A DNA stretch of 64,000 bases from an uncultured Collinsella sp. (GTDB taxonomy: Bacteria; Actinomycetota; Coriobacteriia; Coriobacteriales; Coriobacteriaceae). The position numbers and the translations under genes were made by a program. The stretch is from positions 30,249 through 94,248 of the forward strand of contig UQIC01000004.1 of NCBI GenBank assembly GCA_900540985.1, written 5' to 3'. The notes beneath the pieces were generated by a model. That model was given only the letters and a program-made list of their open reading frames with translations. It was not told where the DNA came from and did not search any database. Positions within the stretch are counted from its first letter, which is position 1. Each line of letters starts with the position of its first letter. This document shows positions 48,092 through 56,046 of the stretch, piece after piece.

Positions 48092-49054
48092 ATGTCCGAA
48101 ACCGGTCTGCTGCCGGCATATCTGATCGTCGGTACCGATGGAGTCAAGCGCGATCACGCCGTCTCGCGTATGAAAGCGCGTCTGGAAAAGTCGGGCATGG
48201 TCGAGTTCAACCTCGACGAGCGCGATATGACCAAAGACCCCGATATCGAGTCGGTTATCGGATCGCTCAACACCTTTCCCATGGGCAGCGAGTTTCGCCT
48301 GGTAATCCTTGATGGCTGCTCAAAGCTCGCCAAGGCGGTCTCGGAGCCGCTCGTCGAGTATCTGGCGAGTCCCAGTCCCACAACGGTCTGCCTCATCATC
48401 GCCGACTCGCTTGCCAAGAACACGCGCCTGTATAAGGCGATCGCCAAGATCGACAAGAAGGCTGTGATCGATTGCTCCGGCACCAAGCGCTGGGAGCTAC
48501 CGCGCCGCGTGCAGCAGATGGCGACGCAGCACGGCAAGTCGATCACGACGGCGGCCGCCGAGGAACTCGTCTCGCGTTCGGGTGAAAACACTCGCATGCT
48601 CGATAACGACTTGGCTAAGCTTGCCCAGATGGTCGAGGTGCCCCAGATTGAGCTTGCCGACGTTGAGCGCTGGATTGTACGTACGGCCGAGGTTCAACCC
48701 TGGGACTTTCTCAATGCGGTCTCGGCCCGTGACATGCGACGCTCGCTCGAGCTCTTCAATCTACTGCCCGCCAAGAGCTACGTGTGGACTTACACATTGC
48801 TGTGCGGCCGCATCCGCGAGCTTATCGTTGCCAAGGCGCTCGATGCGCGCGGACAGGGTCGTGAGCTGGCCGCAACACTTAAGCTCCAGTCCTGGCAGGT
48901 CAAGAATCACCTGACCTGGGCACGTCGCTTTTCGATGGCAGAGCTCGTTGCCGCGCTCGAGGGCGCGGTCGATGTGGAGCTCGCACTGAAGGGTTCGGCC
49001 GATTCTCAGACCGCGCTTTTGCTCTGGATTACGAACATCTTGAGAAAATCGTGA
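48092..49054 (+). CDS. holA: DNA polymerase III delta subunit
   Basis: HolA opens the sliding clamp within the clamp loader. The 320-residue product has the delta N-terminal pattern LLPAYLIVGTDGVKRDHAV, GSEFRLVILDGCSKLAKAV, and DLAKLAQMVEVPQIELADVE. Its typical C-terminal collar sequence is WQVKNHLTWARRFSMAEL. ATG 48092 has GGGAGGGGAG upstream. Order comEA-comEC-holA-rpsT-lepA is conserved in many Gram-positive bacteria. Confidence 0.94.
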   Translation: MSETGLLPAYLIVGTDGVKRDHAVSRMKARLEKSGMVEFNLDERDMTKDPDIESVIGSLNTFPMGSEFRLVILDGCSKLAKAVSEPLVEYLASPSPTTVCLIIADSLAKNTRLYKAIAKIDKKAVIDCSGTKRWELPRRVQQMATQHGKSITTAAAEELVSRSGENTRMLDNDLAKLAQMVEVPQIELADVERWIVRTAEVQPWDFLNAVSARDMRRSLELFNLLPAKSYVWTYTLLCGRIRELIVAKALDARGQGRELAATLKLQSWQVKNHLTWARRFSMAELVAALEGAVDVELALKGSADSQTALLLWITNILRKS

Positions 49055-49103
49055 TGATACCTGCCTATTTGACAAATTCGTTCTATCCCTTTGAGGGGGA
49101 GCG

Positions 49104-49112
49104 TGCTATAGT
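49104..49112 (+). promoter_or_regulatory. rpsT extended -10 promoter
   Basis: TGCTATAGT, 75 nt before the rpsT start. A perfect TTGACA at 49069 is 32 nt away, too far to be its -35. Confidence 0.55.
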
Positions 49113-49187
49113 AGACGCTTGCATGACCTCACCGTGTCTCAGAGGTGTCATACATTTTTTGCAAGGAACTCGAAAGGAACTCCAGAA

Positions 49188-49454
49188 GTGGCAAACATCA
49201 AGTCTCAGAAGAAGCGTATCCGCACCAATGAGGCAGCTCGCATGCGTAACAAGGCTGTCAAGTCCGAGCTCAAGACGCTGACCAAGCACGTCCAGTCCGC
49301 CGTCGCCGAGGGCGACGCCGAGAAGGCCCAGGCTGCCCTCAAGACCGTCACCAAGCGTCTCGACATGGCTGCCGCCAAGCATGTTATCCACAAGAACCAG
49401 GCTTCCAACCGCAAGTCCGGTCTTGCCAAGCTCGTGAACAGCATCAACGCCTAA
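49188..49454 (+). CDS. rpsT: 30S ribosomal protein S20
   Basis: S20 binds 16S rRNA early in assembly. The 88-residue product starts ANIKSQKKRIRTNEAARMRN after GTG 49188 and ends KSGLAKLVNSINA; it is Lys/Ala-rich and helical as expected. GAAAGGA at 49172-49178 supports this start. An in-frame upstream ATG (49119) encodes no S20-like sequence. It has its own promoter and terminator. Confidence 0.96.
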   Translation: MANIKSQKKRIRTNEAARMRNKAVKSELKTLTKHVQSAVAEGDAEKAQAALKTVTKRLDMAAAKHVIHKNQASNRKSGLAKLVNSINA

Positions 49455-49490
49455 GTTGTAAATTTCACACCACACAGATTACGCGCATAA

Positions 49491-49525
49491 ATGGAGCCTG
49501 TTTTATGGAACAGGCTCCATTTTTT
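49491..49525 (+). terminator. intrinsic terminator after rpsT
   Basis: ATGGAGCCTGTT, 6-nt loop, AACAGGCTCCAT, then a T run of six. Confidence 0.94.
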
Positions 49526-49528
49526 GTA

Positions 49529-49543
49529 CCGCTCGGGTAAGAT
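49529..49543 (+). promoter_or_regulatory. candidate lepA promoter
   Basis: CCGCTCGGGTA runs into TAAGAT, 7 nt before the lepA ATG. If this is the -10, the transcript would be leaderless. The same 11-mer precedes the membrane DnaJ gene. Confidence 0.35.
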
Positions 49544-49550
49544 AGTCCGC

Positions 49551-51362
49551 ATGAATACTTCAATTGACATTTCCCACATCCGCAACTTCTCGATTGTTGC
49601 GCACATCGACCATGGCAAGTCCACGATCAGTGACCGCATTCTCGAGCTCACCCATACCGTCGACGAGCGCGACATGGAGTCGCAGCTGCTCGACACCATG
49701 GATATCGAGCGCGAGCGCGGCATCACGATCAAGTCCAATGCCGTTCGCGTGTCCTATGACGCCGACGATGGCGAGACGTATCAGTTCAATCTGATCGATA
49801 CGCCGGGCCACGTGGACTTTACCTATGAGGTTTCGCGCTCGCTGGCAGCCTGTGAGGGCGCGGTGCTCGTTGTCGACGCCACGCAGGGCGTCGAGGCGCA
49901 GACCGTCTCTAACGCGACGCTCGCCATGAACGCCAATCTGGACATTGTGCCGGCCATCAACAAGATCGACCTGTCCTCGGCTCATCCCGACGAGGTTAAG
50001 ACCGAGATCGAGGATGACCTGGCGATCCCTGCCGATGATGCCGTGTGTGTCTCGGGCAAGACCGGCGAGGGCATCCACGATCTGCTGGAGTCCATTGTCT
50101 TTTTGATCTCTCCGCCCAAGGGCGATGCGAACGCGCCGCTCAAGGCACTCATTCTGGATTCATACTTCGACGAGTATCGTGGCGTCGTCGCCACGGTCCG
50201 CGTCTTTGACGGTTCCATCAAAAAGGGCGATACCCTGCGCATGATGCAGGCAAAGGGCGACTTTTTGGTCGATGGCGTGGGCGTCAAGCGTCCCGCCGAG
50301 ACCCCGGTCGACGCGCTCACGGTCGGCGAGGTCGGATACGTGGTCACGGGCCTGAAGGACCCCGAGGCCGTTCGCGTGGGCGATACCCTCACGTGGGCGT
50401 CGAATCCCTGCCCCGAACCGCTTCCCGGCTACCGCGAGGCCAAGCCCATGGTTTATACGGGCCTGTTCCCGATCGATAACAAGGACTACGAGAACCTGCG
50501 TGACGCGCTCGATAAGCTGCACGTCAACGACCCGTCGTTGGTGTGGGAGCCCGAGACCTCGGTGGCGCTCGGCTTTGGTTTCCGCGTGGGCTTCTTGGGC
50601 CTGCTGCATATGGAGGTCGTCAAGGAGCGCCTGGAGCGTGAGTTCAATCTGGACCTTATTGCCACGAGTCCTTCGGTCGACTATCACGTGTACAAGACCG
50701 ATGGCGAGATGATCGATGTCCGCAGCCCGCAGGACCTGCCCGAGGCCACACGTATCGAGCGCATTGAGGAGCCGTACCTCAAGGCTAAGATCATCTGTCC
50801 GCCCGAGTATACGGGTGCCGTCATGCAGCTTGCCATCGAGCACCGCGGCGTGACGACCGACATGATCCATCTCACGAGCAAATCGGTCGAGATGCGCTTT
50901 GATATGCCGCTCGCCGAACTCATCTTGGACTTCTTTGACCAGCTCAAGAGCCGCACCAAGGGTTACGCTTCGTTGGACTACGAGTTCAACGAGTACCGTC
51001 CCTCCGAGCTCGTTAAGCTCGATATCTTGCTTTCGGGCGACGAGGTGGACGCGCTGTCGTTTATCGTCCACAAGGACAAGGCCTACGGTCTTGCCCGCGG
51101 CCTATGCGACAAGCTCAAGGAGATTATTCCGCGTCAGCTGTTCGAGGTGCCCATCCAGGGCGCTATCGGCAACAAGATCATTGCCCGCTCCACCGTCAAA
51201 GCGCGTCGCAAGGACGTGCTTGCCAAGTGCTACGGCGGCGATATCTCGCGTAAGCGCAAGCTGCTCGAGAAGCAGAAAGAGGGCAAGAAGCGCATGAAGG
51301 CCATCGGCTCGGTCGAGGTCCCTCAGGAGGCCTTTATGGCGATCCTCAAGGTGGACGAGTAG
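49551..51362 (+). CDS. lepA: elongation factor 4 (LepA)
   Basis: LepA is a ribosome-associated GTPase that can back-translocate ribosomes and affects initiation/biogenesis. The 603-residue product has G1 AHIDHGKSTISDRIL, G3 IDTPGHVDFTYEVSRSL and G4 NKID. The LepA-specific C-terminal part includes KAYGLARGLCDKLKEIIPRQLF (cited to KEIIPRQ) and AKCYGGDISRKRKLLEKQK. ATG 49551 gives the family N-terminus (IRNFSIVAHIDHG) with no Shine-Dalgarno upstream. dusB starts 4 nt after the stop. Confidence 0.97.
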   Translation: MNTSIDISHIRNFSIVAHIDHGKSTISDRILELTHTVDERDMESQLLDTMDIERERGITIKSNAVRVSYDADDGETYQFNLIDTPGHVDFTYEVSRSLAACEGAVLVVDATQGVEAQTVSNATLAMNANLDIVPAINKIDLSSAHPDEVKTEIEDDLAIPADDAVCVSGKTGEGIHDLLESIVFLISPPKGDANAPLKALILDSYFDEYRGVVATVRVFDGSIKKGDTLRMMQAKGDFLVDGVGVKRPAETPVDALTVGEVGYVVTGLKDPEAVRVGDTLTWASNPCPEPLPGYREAKPMVYTGLFPIDNKDYENLRDALDKLHVNDPSLVWEPETSVALGFGFRVGFLGLLHMEVVKERLEREFNLDLIATSPSVDYHVYKTDGEMIDVRSPQDLPEATRIERIEEPYLKAKIICPPEYTGAVMQLAIEHRGVTTDMIHLTSKSVEMRFDMPLAELILDFFDQLKSRTKGYASLDYEFNEYRPSELVKLDILLSGDEVDALSFIVHKDKAYGLARGLCDKLKEIIPRQLFEVPIQGAIGNKIIARSTVKARRKDVLAKCYGGDISRKRKLLEKQKEGKKRMKAIGSVEVPQEAFMAILKVDE

Positions 51363-51366
51363 GTCC

Positions 51367-52410
51367 ATGGCGCTTTCTGAATACAGCAAGCGGCTGCTGG
51401 GTGCCTATGCCGAGCAGCCGTTCCTTATGGCTCCCATGGCGGGCGTGACCGACCCCGCCTATCGCATCATGTGCCGCCGCCGCGGTGCCAACCTTGCCTA
51501 CAGCGAGATGGTGAGCGTGGCGGGCCTTGCCTATGCCAGCAACAAGACCTGGCGCCTGGTGCTACCGGCCGGCGAGGAGCAGCAGATTTGCGTGCAGCTC
51601 TTTGGCTCCAAGCCCGATCAGTTTGCGAGTGCCGTCGCCGCCGTCGAGGAGCGTGTGGGCGATCGCCTGTCGCTCATCGATATCAATATGGCATGCCCCG
51701 CCCGCAAGGTCGTTACCAAGGGCGAGGGCTCGGCGCTCATGCGCACGCCTGACCTGGCGGAGAAGATCGTCGAGGCCACGGTGGGTGCGGCACACGTGCC
51801 CGTGACCGTCAAGATTCGCAAGGGCTTTTATGCCGAGGACCGCAATGCCGCGACGTTTGCCCAGATGCTCGAAGGCGCCGGTGCCGCCGCGGTGGCGGTG
51901 CATGGTCGTTGCGCCACGCAGCTCTACACAGGGCAGGCCGATTGGTCGGTCGTCGATGAGGTGGCCGACGCCGTCGAGATTCCCGTGATCGGTTCGGGCG
52001 ATGTGTTCTCGGCCGAGGACGCTGCTGAGCATCTGCAAGGCTCGGGTGCCAGCGCGGTGTTTATCGCGCGCGGTATCTACGGTAATCCGTGGGTGTTCGG
52101 CGATGCCCGAGCCCTTGCGTTCGATGGCACGCCGGTGCCGGCGCGCAGCTCCGTCGAGCGCCTAGACGCCCTGCGCGAGCACCTGACGCTGACGCATGAG
52201 CTCCTGCCGCTCATGTCGCGTGCCCGCACGTACGCAAGCTGGTACTTAAAAGGCATGCCCCATGCCGCCGCTTGGCGTGCCCATGTGGTGCGCTGCTCCA
52301 CGTATGAGGAGTTCATGGCGCTGGTCGATGAGATCGAGCGCGATGTGGTGGCCTGCGAGGCTGCCCTTTCCGCCGGCGAATCGGTGCCCCCTCATCCGCT
52401 GGAGGCTTAA
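51367..52410 (+). CDS. dusB: tRNA-dihydrouridine synthase
   Basis: FMN enzyme that reduces uridines in the tRNA D-loop. The 347-residue product has MAPMAGVTDPAYRIMCRRRG, the catalytic cysteine in DINMACPARKVVTKGEGSAL, VHGRCATQLYTGQADW and VIGSGDVFSAEDA. ATG 51367 is 4 nt after lepA and hemW begins 2 nt after its stop. DusB type is inferred from overall layout; the exact uridine targets are not known from sequence. Confidence 0.93.
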   Translation: MALSEYSKRLLGAYAEQPFLMAPMAGVTDPAYRIMCRRRGANLAYSEMVSVAGLAYASNKTWRLVLPAGEEQQICVQLFGSKPDQFASAVAAVEERVGDRLSLIDINMACPARKVVTKGEGSALMRTPDLAEKIVEATVGAAHVPVTVKIRKGFYAEDRNAATFAQMLEGAGAAAVAVHGRCATQLYTGQADWSVVDEVADAVEIPVIGSGDVFSAEDAAEHLQGSGASAVFIARGIYGNPWVFGDARALAFDGTPVPARSSVERLDALREHLTLTHELLPLMSRARTYASWYLKGMPHAAAWRAHVVRCSTYEEFMALVDEIERDVVACEAALSAGESVPPHPLEA

Positions 52411-52412
52411 GG

Positions 52413-53645
52413 GTGGCCGTTACCGCGCTGTATGCGCACGTGCCGTTTTGCGCCCAAAAGTGCCGGTACTGCGACTTTGACTCGCGCAGTTTTGCTCCGT
52501 GCGACCTGAGCGCTGCGTTCGATGTCTATTTTGAGCAGTTGTTCGCGCGCCTCGATGCTTTTGGCAAGGCTGGGGCCCTTGACCAGATCCGCACCGTCTA
52601 TGTTGGCGGCGGTACGCCGTCACTGGCGGGGGAGCGCCTTGTGGAGCTGGCGCGGCGTATTCGTGCGTGGTGCGCCCCCGTTGAGTTTACCTGCGAGGCC
52701 AATCCTGAGTCGCTGACCGCTGAGCTTGCCACTGCGCTTGCCGAGGCTGGTGTCACACGCGTCTCTCTGGGCGTGCAAACGCTCGATAACACCGAACTTA
52801 CCGCCATCGGCCGTATTCACGATGCCGATCGGGCGCTCGCTGCCATCGCGACGGTCAAGAACGCTGGGCTTGACGCGTCGTGCGACCTAATGTGTGGACT
52901 TCCCGGGCAGACCGCAGTGAGTTGGAAGCGCACGCTCGATGGCGTGCTGGCGGCGGTTCCGCATCATGTGTCGGTCTATCCGCTCACGCTTGAGGAGGGG
53001 ACTCCCCTTTATCGCATGGCGTGCCGCGACGAGTCGCTCGAGCCTGATGAGGATTTTCAGGCTGCCTGCATGGACGTGGCACGCGAACTCCTGGGTGCCG
53101 CTGGCTATCACCCGTATGAGGTGGCGAGCTACGCGCTCGACGGCCATGAGTGCGCCCATAACATTGCCTACTGGACCGGACGGGGCTACCTGGGCCTGGG
53201 TCGTTCTGCCGCGGGCATGCTCGACGCCGAGGATTTCGACCGTCTTGCAGGTTTGTTTCCCGGTGTTTCTTCTCGAGGCGATGCGTACCGCGTGCGTCTG
53301 GTGCAACGTTACGATGACGCGACGGCGTTCGAGACCGAATATCTGTCGCAGCGTGAGGCTGCGGCTGAAGACCTGATGCTCGCTTGTCGCATGACGCGCG
53401 GTGTCGCGTCCGACCTGTTGGTTCGCGCGGCTTGTGTCATCCCGGCCGATGGGCTGACAGCCGCTTGTGATCGCGCGCTCGAATTGGGTCTTGCCACTTG
53501 GGTGCCCGAGACGCTCGAGGTCCATGGGGGACCCTTCACTTCGGCAGATGTCGTCGCGGGCCATGTTCGAGCTCGTCTGGCGCCCACCCACTTGGGCTGG
53601 CTCGATGGAAATGTTCTGTTCGAGCTGTTTTGGGATCTAGCTTAG
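52413..53645 (+). CDS. hemW: radical SAM heme chaperone HemW
   Basis: HemW resembles coproporphyrinogen III dehydrogenase (HemN) but binds and delivers heme. The 410-residue product has HVPFCAQKCRYCDFDSR (CxxxCxxC for the 4Fe-4S cluster), TVYVGGGTPSLAGER, CEANPESLTAELATAL and VSLGVQTLDNTELTAIGR. It has Cys rather than extra HemN residues after CxxxCxxC and lacks the HemN N-terminal helix, favouring HemW. GTG 52413 is used. Placement after lepA is normal, but the heat-shock repressor hrcA that often follows is missing. Confidence 0.92.
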   Translation: MAVTALYAHVPFCAQKCRYCDFDSRSFAPCDLSAAFDVYFEQLFARLDAFGKAGALDQIRTVYVGGGTPSLAGERLVELARRIRAWCAPVEFTCEANPESLTAELATALAEAGVTRVSLGVQTLDNTELTAIGRIHDADRALAAIATVKNAGLDASCDLMCGLPGQTAVSWKRTLDGVLAAVPHHVSVYPLTLEEGTPLYRMACRDESLEPDEDFQAACMDVARELLGAAGYHPYEVASYALDGHECAHNIAYWTGRGYLGLGRSAAGMLDAEDFDRLAGLFPGVSSRGDAYRVRLVQRYDDATAFETEYLSQREAAAEDLMLACRMTRGVASDLLVRAACVIPADGLTAACDRALELGLATWVPETLEVHGGPFTSADVVAGHVRARLAPTHLGWLDGNVLFELFWDLA

Positions 53646-53646
53646 G

Positions 53647-53661
53647 CCGCTCGGGTAGAAT
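53647..53661 (+). promoter_or_regulatory. candidate promoter of the membrane DnaJ gene
   Basis: CCGCTCGGGTA overlaps a TAGAAT -10, 42 nt before the ATG. The 11-mer is identical to that before lepA. Confidence 0.4.
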
Positions 53662-53703
53662 TACCGGAATATATACGCTGCTGTTAGCAGGAGGTTGCCG
53701 CGC

Positions 53704-54807
53704 ATGGCGACGATGAACGAAAAAGATTACTACGAGATTCTGGGTGTCTCCAAGGACGCCACCTCGCGTGATATTCAAAAGGCCTTTCAGCAAAAGGCCC
53801 GCAAGCTCCATCCGGACGTCAACAAAGAGCCGGATGCCGAGGAAAAGTTTAAAGAGGTTTCCGAGGCCTACGCCGTGCTTTCGGATGAGCAAAAACGTGC
53901 GCGCTACGACGCTATGCGCTCTGGCAATCCCTTTGCGGGTGCACCTTCGGCCTCGCCCTACGGTGGCGGCTATGCCGGCGGCGCCGGGTACGGCAATCCT
54001 TTTGAGGGTGGTTTTCCCTTTGGTGGAGCCTGGGGCCAGCCGCGTCGCGGGCAGGCTGCCTATAATCCCGAGAACGGCGCCAACGTGGTCGTCGATATTA
54101 AGCTCGACGCCAAGGAGGCCAAGGGCGGTGCCCGCAAGACCATCCGCTACACGCGCTTCGATACCTGCGGTCATTGCGGTGGCTCGGGCTCCGTTTCGTC
54201 TGAGCATGCCCATACCTGCCCGAGCTGCGGTGGTCGCGGCCACATCGACGTCGACCTGTCCTTCCTGTTTGGTGCAGGCACGTTCCAGTCGGTCTGCCCC
54301 GAGTGCGGCGGTTCCGGTAAGGTCGTGGCCGATCCCTGCCCTGATTGCGGTGGCAGCGGTCGTACTCGCGTAACCTCCGAGCAGACGATTGAGTTTCCTG
54401 CCGGCACGCACGATGGCGACGAGGTCCGCATTGGCGGCATGGGTCATGCTGGCACCAACGGTGCCGCGGGCGGCGACCTGGTCGGCCGCGCCCATGTTGA
54501 AGCCGAGCGCTTGGAAGGCAAAGCTCGTACCGGTTTTTACCTGATGGGCATCGTAGCGCCGTTTTTGGTACTCTCGGCCATTTCGGGTGTGTTCTCGGCC
54601 TTTGCCGTGATGTGCTTTATTCCGTTTACCATGGGCCTGTTCATGGTGCTTTCGGACGGTGTGCTTCATCGCAGCCTGCTGTGGTGGAAGCGCGGTGCGA
54701 TGCAGTTTGCCAACGGTTTTGCCAATGGCTTCATGTTCGCGCTCGTGTCGGTTTGGTTCGCAAGCTGCTCGCAACGGGCCATGCTTTCGCCGTACCAAAT
54801 GCAATAA
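53704..54807 (+). CDS. membrane-anchored DnaJ-like protein
   Basis: The 367-residue product begins as a type I DnaJ. J domain residues 8-70 carry HPD at 36-38, a Gly/Phe-rich stretch spans about residues 75-115, and all four CxxCxGxG zinc repeats (CGHCGGSG, CPSCGGRG, CPECGGSG, CPDCGGSG) lie at about residues 155-219. After the start of the first substrate-binding domain (GGDLVGRAHVEAERL) the usual C-terminal part is missing. In its place are hydrophobic segments at about residues 276-320 (likely two helices, FYLMGIVAPFLVLSAISG and AVMCFIPFTMGLFMVL) and one near 341-360. It should recruit DnaK to the membrane. ATG 53704 has GCAGGAGG. The full dnaJ lies downstream. Confidence 0.85.
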   Translation: MATMNEKDYYEILGVSKDATSRDIQKAFQQKARKLHPDVNKEPDAEEKFKEVSEAYAVLSDEQKRARYDAMRSGNPFAGAPSASPYGGGYAGGAGYGNPFEGGFPFGGAWGQPRRGQAAYNPENGANVVVDIKLDAKEAKGGARKTIRYTRFDTCGHCGGSGSVSSEHAHTCPSCGGRGHIDVDLSFLFGAGTFQSVCPECGGSGKVVADPCPDCGGSGRTRVTSEQTIEFPAGTHDGDEVRIGGMGHAGTNGAAGGDLVGRAHVEAERLEGKARTGFYLMGIVAPFLVLSAISGVFSAFAVMCFIPFTMGLFMVLSDGVLHRSLLWWKRGAMQFANGFANGFMFALVSVWFASCSQRAMLSPYQMQ

Positions 54808-54888
54808 CATCAAACCCTCTGTTTGCGGTCGGCCCAGCTTGGGTATAGGACGCACTGTGACAATAATGAAAGTCGGAAGGATTCGGTC

Positions 54889-56037
54889 GTGTCGGAAAAT
54901 AGGGATTACTACGAGGTGCTTGGCGTCGACAGGGATGCCGACGCGCGGACGATTAAGCGTGCGTTTCTAAAGAAGGCCCGTACCGTACATCCGGATGTTT
55001 CGGACGACCCCGAGGCCGAGGCCAAGTTCAAGGAGCTCAACGAGGCCTATTCCGTTCTTTCCGATGAGCAGAAGCGTGCTAACTACGACCGTTACGGCAC
55101 GGCCGACGGCCCTGGTGGTTCGGGCTACGTCGATATCAACGATATCTTTGGCGGCATGGGCATGGACGACCTCTTCTCGTCGTTCTTTGGCGGCGGTGCT
55201 GGCGGTGGCGCCCGAAATCGCCGCGAGCGTCGTCGCGGCCGCGATATGGCCATCTCCCTTTCGGTTACCCTTGAGGAGGCGGCGCTCGGGTGCAAAAAGA
55301 CGATCAGCTATGACCGCCTTGCTCCCTGCGAGGATTGCAACGGCACCGGTAGGGCCGAGGGCGCACAGGAAAAGCAGTGCAGCCGCTGCCACGGCACGGG
55401 CTATGTCACGACGGTCCAGCGCTCGTTCCTGGGCCAGGTCCAGTCCTCTTCGCCTTGCCCCGACTGCCACGGCGAGGGCACGGTCATCGATCATCCCTGC
55501 GAGACCTGTGACGGCCAGGGCCGCACGCCTTCGCACGAAAAGATCGACATCGATATTCCCGCCGGCGTTTCGACCGGTCGCCAGCTGCGTGTGAGCGGCT
55601 TTGGCGAGGCCGGCCTTCGCGGCGAGCCTTCGGGCGACCTGATTGTCAACGTGCGCGTTGCCGACCATGAGCGCTTTAAGCGCAACGGTGACGACCTGTA
55701 CCTGGTGAGCGATATCTCGATTGCGCAGGCTGCGCTCGGCTGCGAGATCGAGGTCGAGGGCATTATGCCCGACGAGGTCGTTAAGGTGACGGTTCCCGCC
55801 GGCGCCCAGTACGGCGACACCGTGAGCGTCAATAATTACGGCATGCCGCGCATTGGCGGTGGCGGTTCGCGTGGCCGCCTGATCGTGCAGCTGCGCGTGG
55901 TCGTTCCCACCAATCTTTCCAATAAGCAACGCGAGCTGCTCCGTGCTTTTGCCGATGAGATGGGCGATGACGTCGCTTCCGGTAAGAAGTCGGTGACCGA
56001 CCGTATCAAGAGTGCCCTCGACGATATCCTCGATTAA
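54889..56037 (+). CDS. dnaJ: chaperone protein DnaJ
   Basis: A complete type I DnaJ of 382 residues: J domain with HPD (VHPDVSDDPE), Gly-rich linker (FFGGGAGGGARN), four zinc repeats (CEDCNGTG, CSRCHGTG, CPDCHGEG, CETCDGQG) and both C-terminal substrate domains (IDIPAGVSTGRQLRVSGFGEAG; VPAGAQYGDTVSVNNYGMP). It stimulates DnaK ATPase and delivers clients. GTG 54889 has GGAAGGA 7 nt upstream; no better ATG exists. No dnaK, grpE or hrcA is in the window. Confidence 0.96.
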   Translation: MSENRDYYEVLGVDRDADARTIKRAFLKKARTVHPDVSDDPEAEAKFKELNEAYSVLSDEQKRANYDRYGTADGPGGSGYVDINDIFGGMGMDDLFSSFFGGGAGGGARNRRERRRGRDMAISLSVTLEEAALGCKKTISYDRLAPCEDCNGTGRAEGAQEKQCSRCHGTGYVTTVQRSFLGQVQSSSPCPDCHGEGTVIDHPCETCDGQGRTPSHEKIDIDIPAGVSTGRQLRVSGFGEAGLRGEPSGDLIVNVRVADHERFKRNGDDLYLVSDISIAQAALGCEIEVEGIMPDEVVKVTVPAGAQYGDTVSVNNYGMPRIGGGGSRGRLIVQLRVVVPTNLSNKQRELLRAFADEMGDDVASGKKSVTDRIKSALDDILD

Positions 56038-56046
56038 GGAGCCCGC

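Noticed and set aside
49069..49074. Perfect TTGACA upstream of rpsT
   Set aside because: It lies 32 nt from the TATAGT box and no -10 stands at 16-18 nt, so it is not a working -35 for rpsT.
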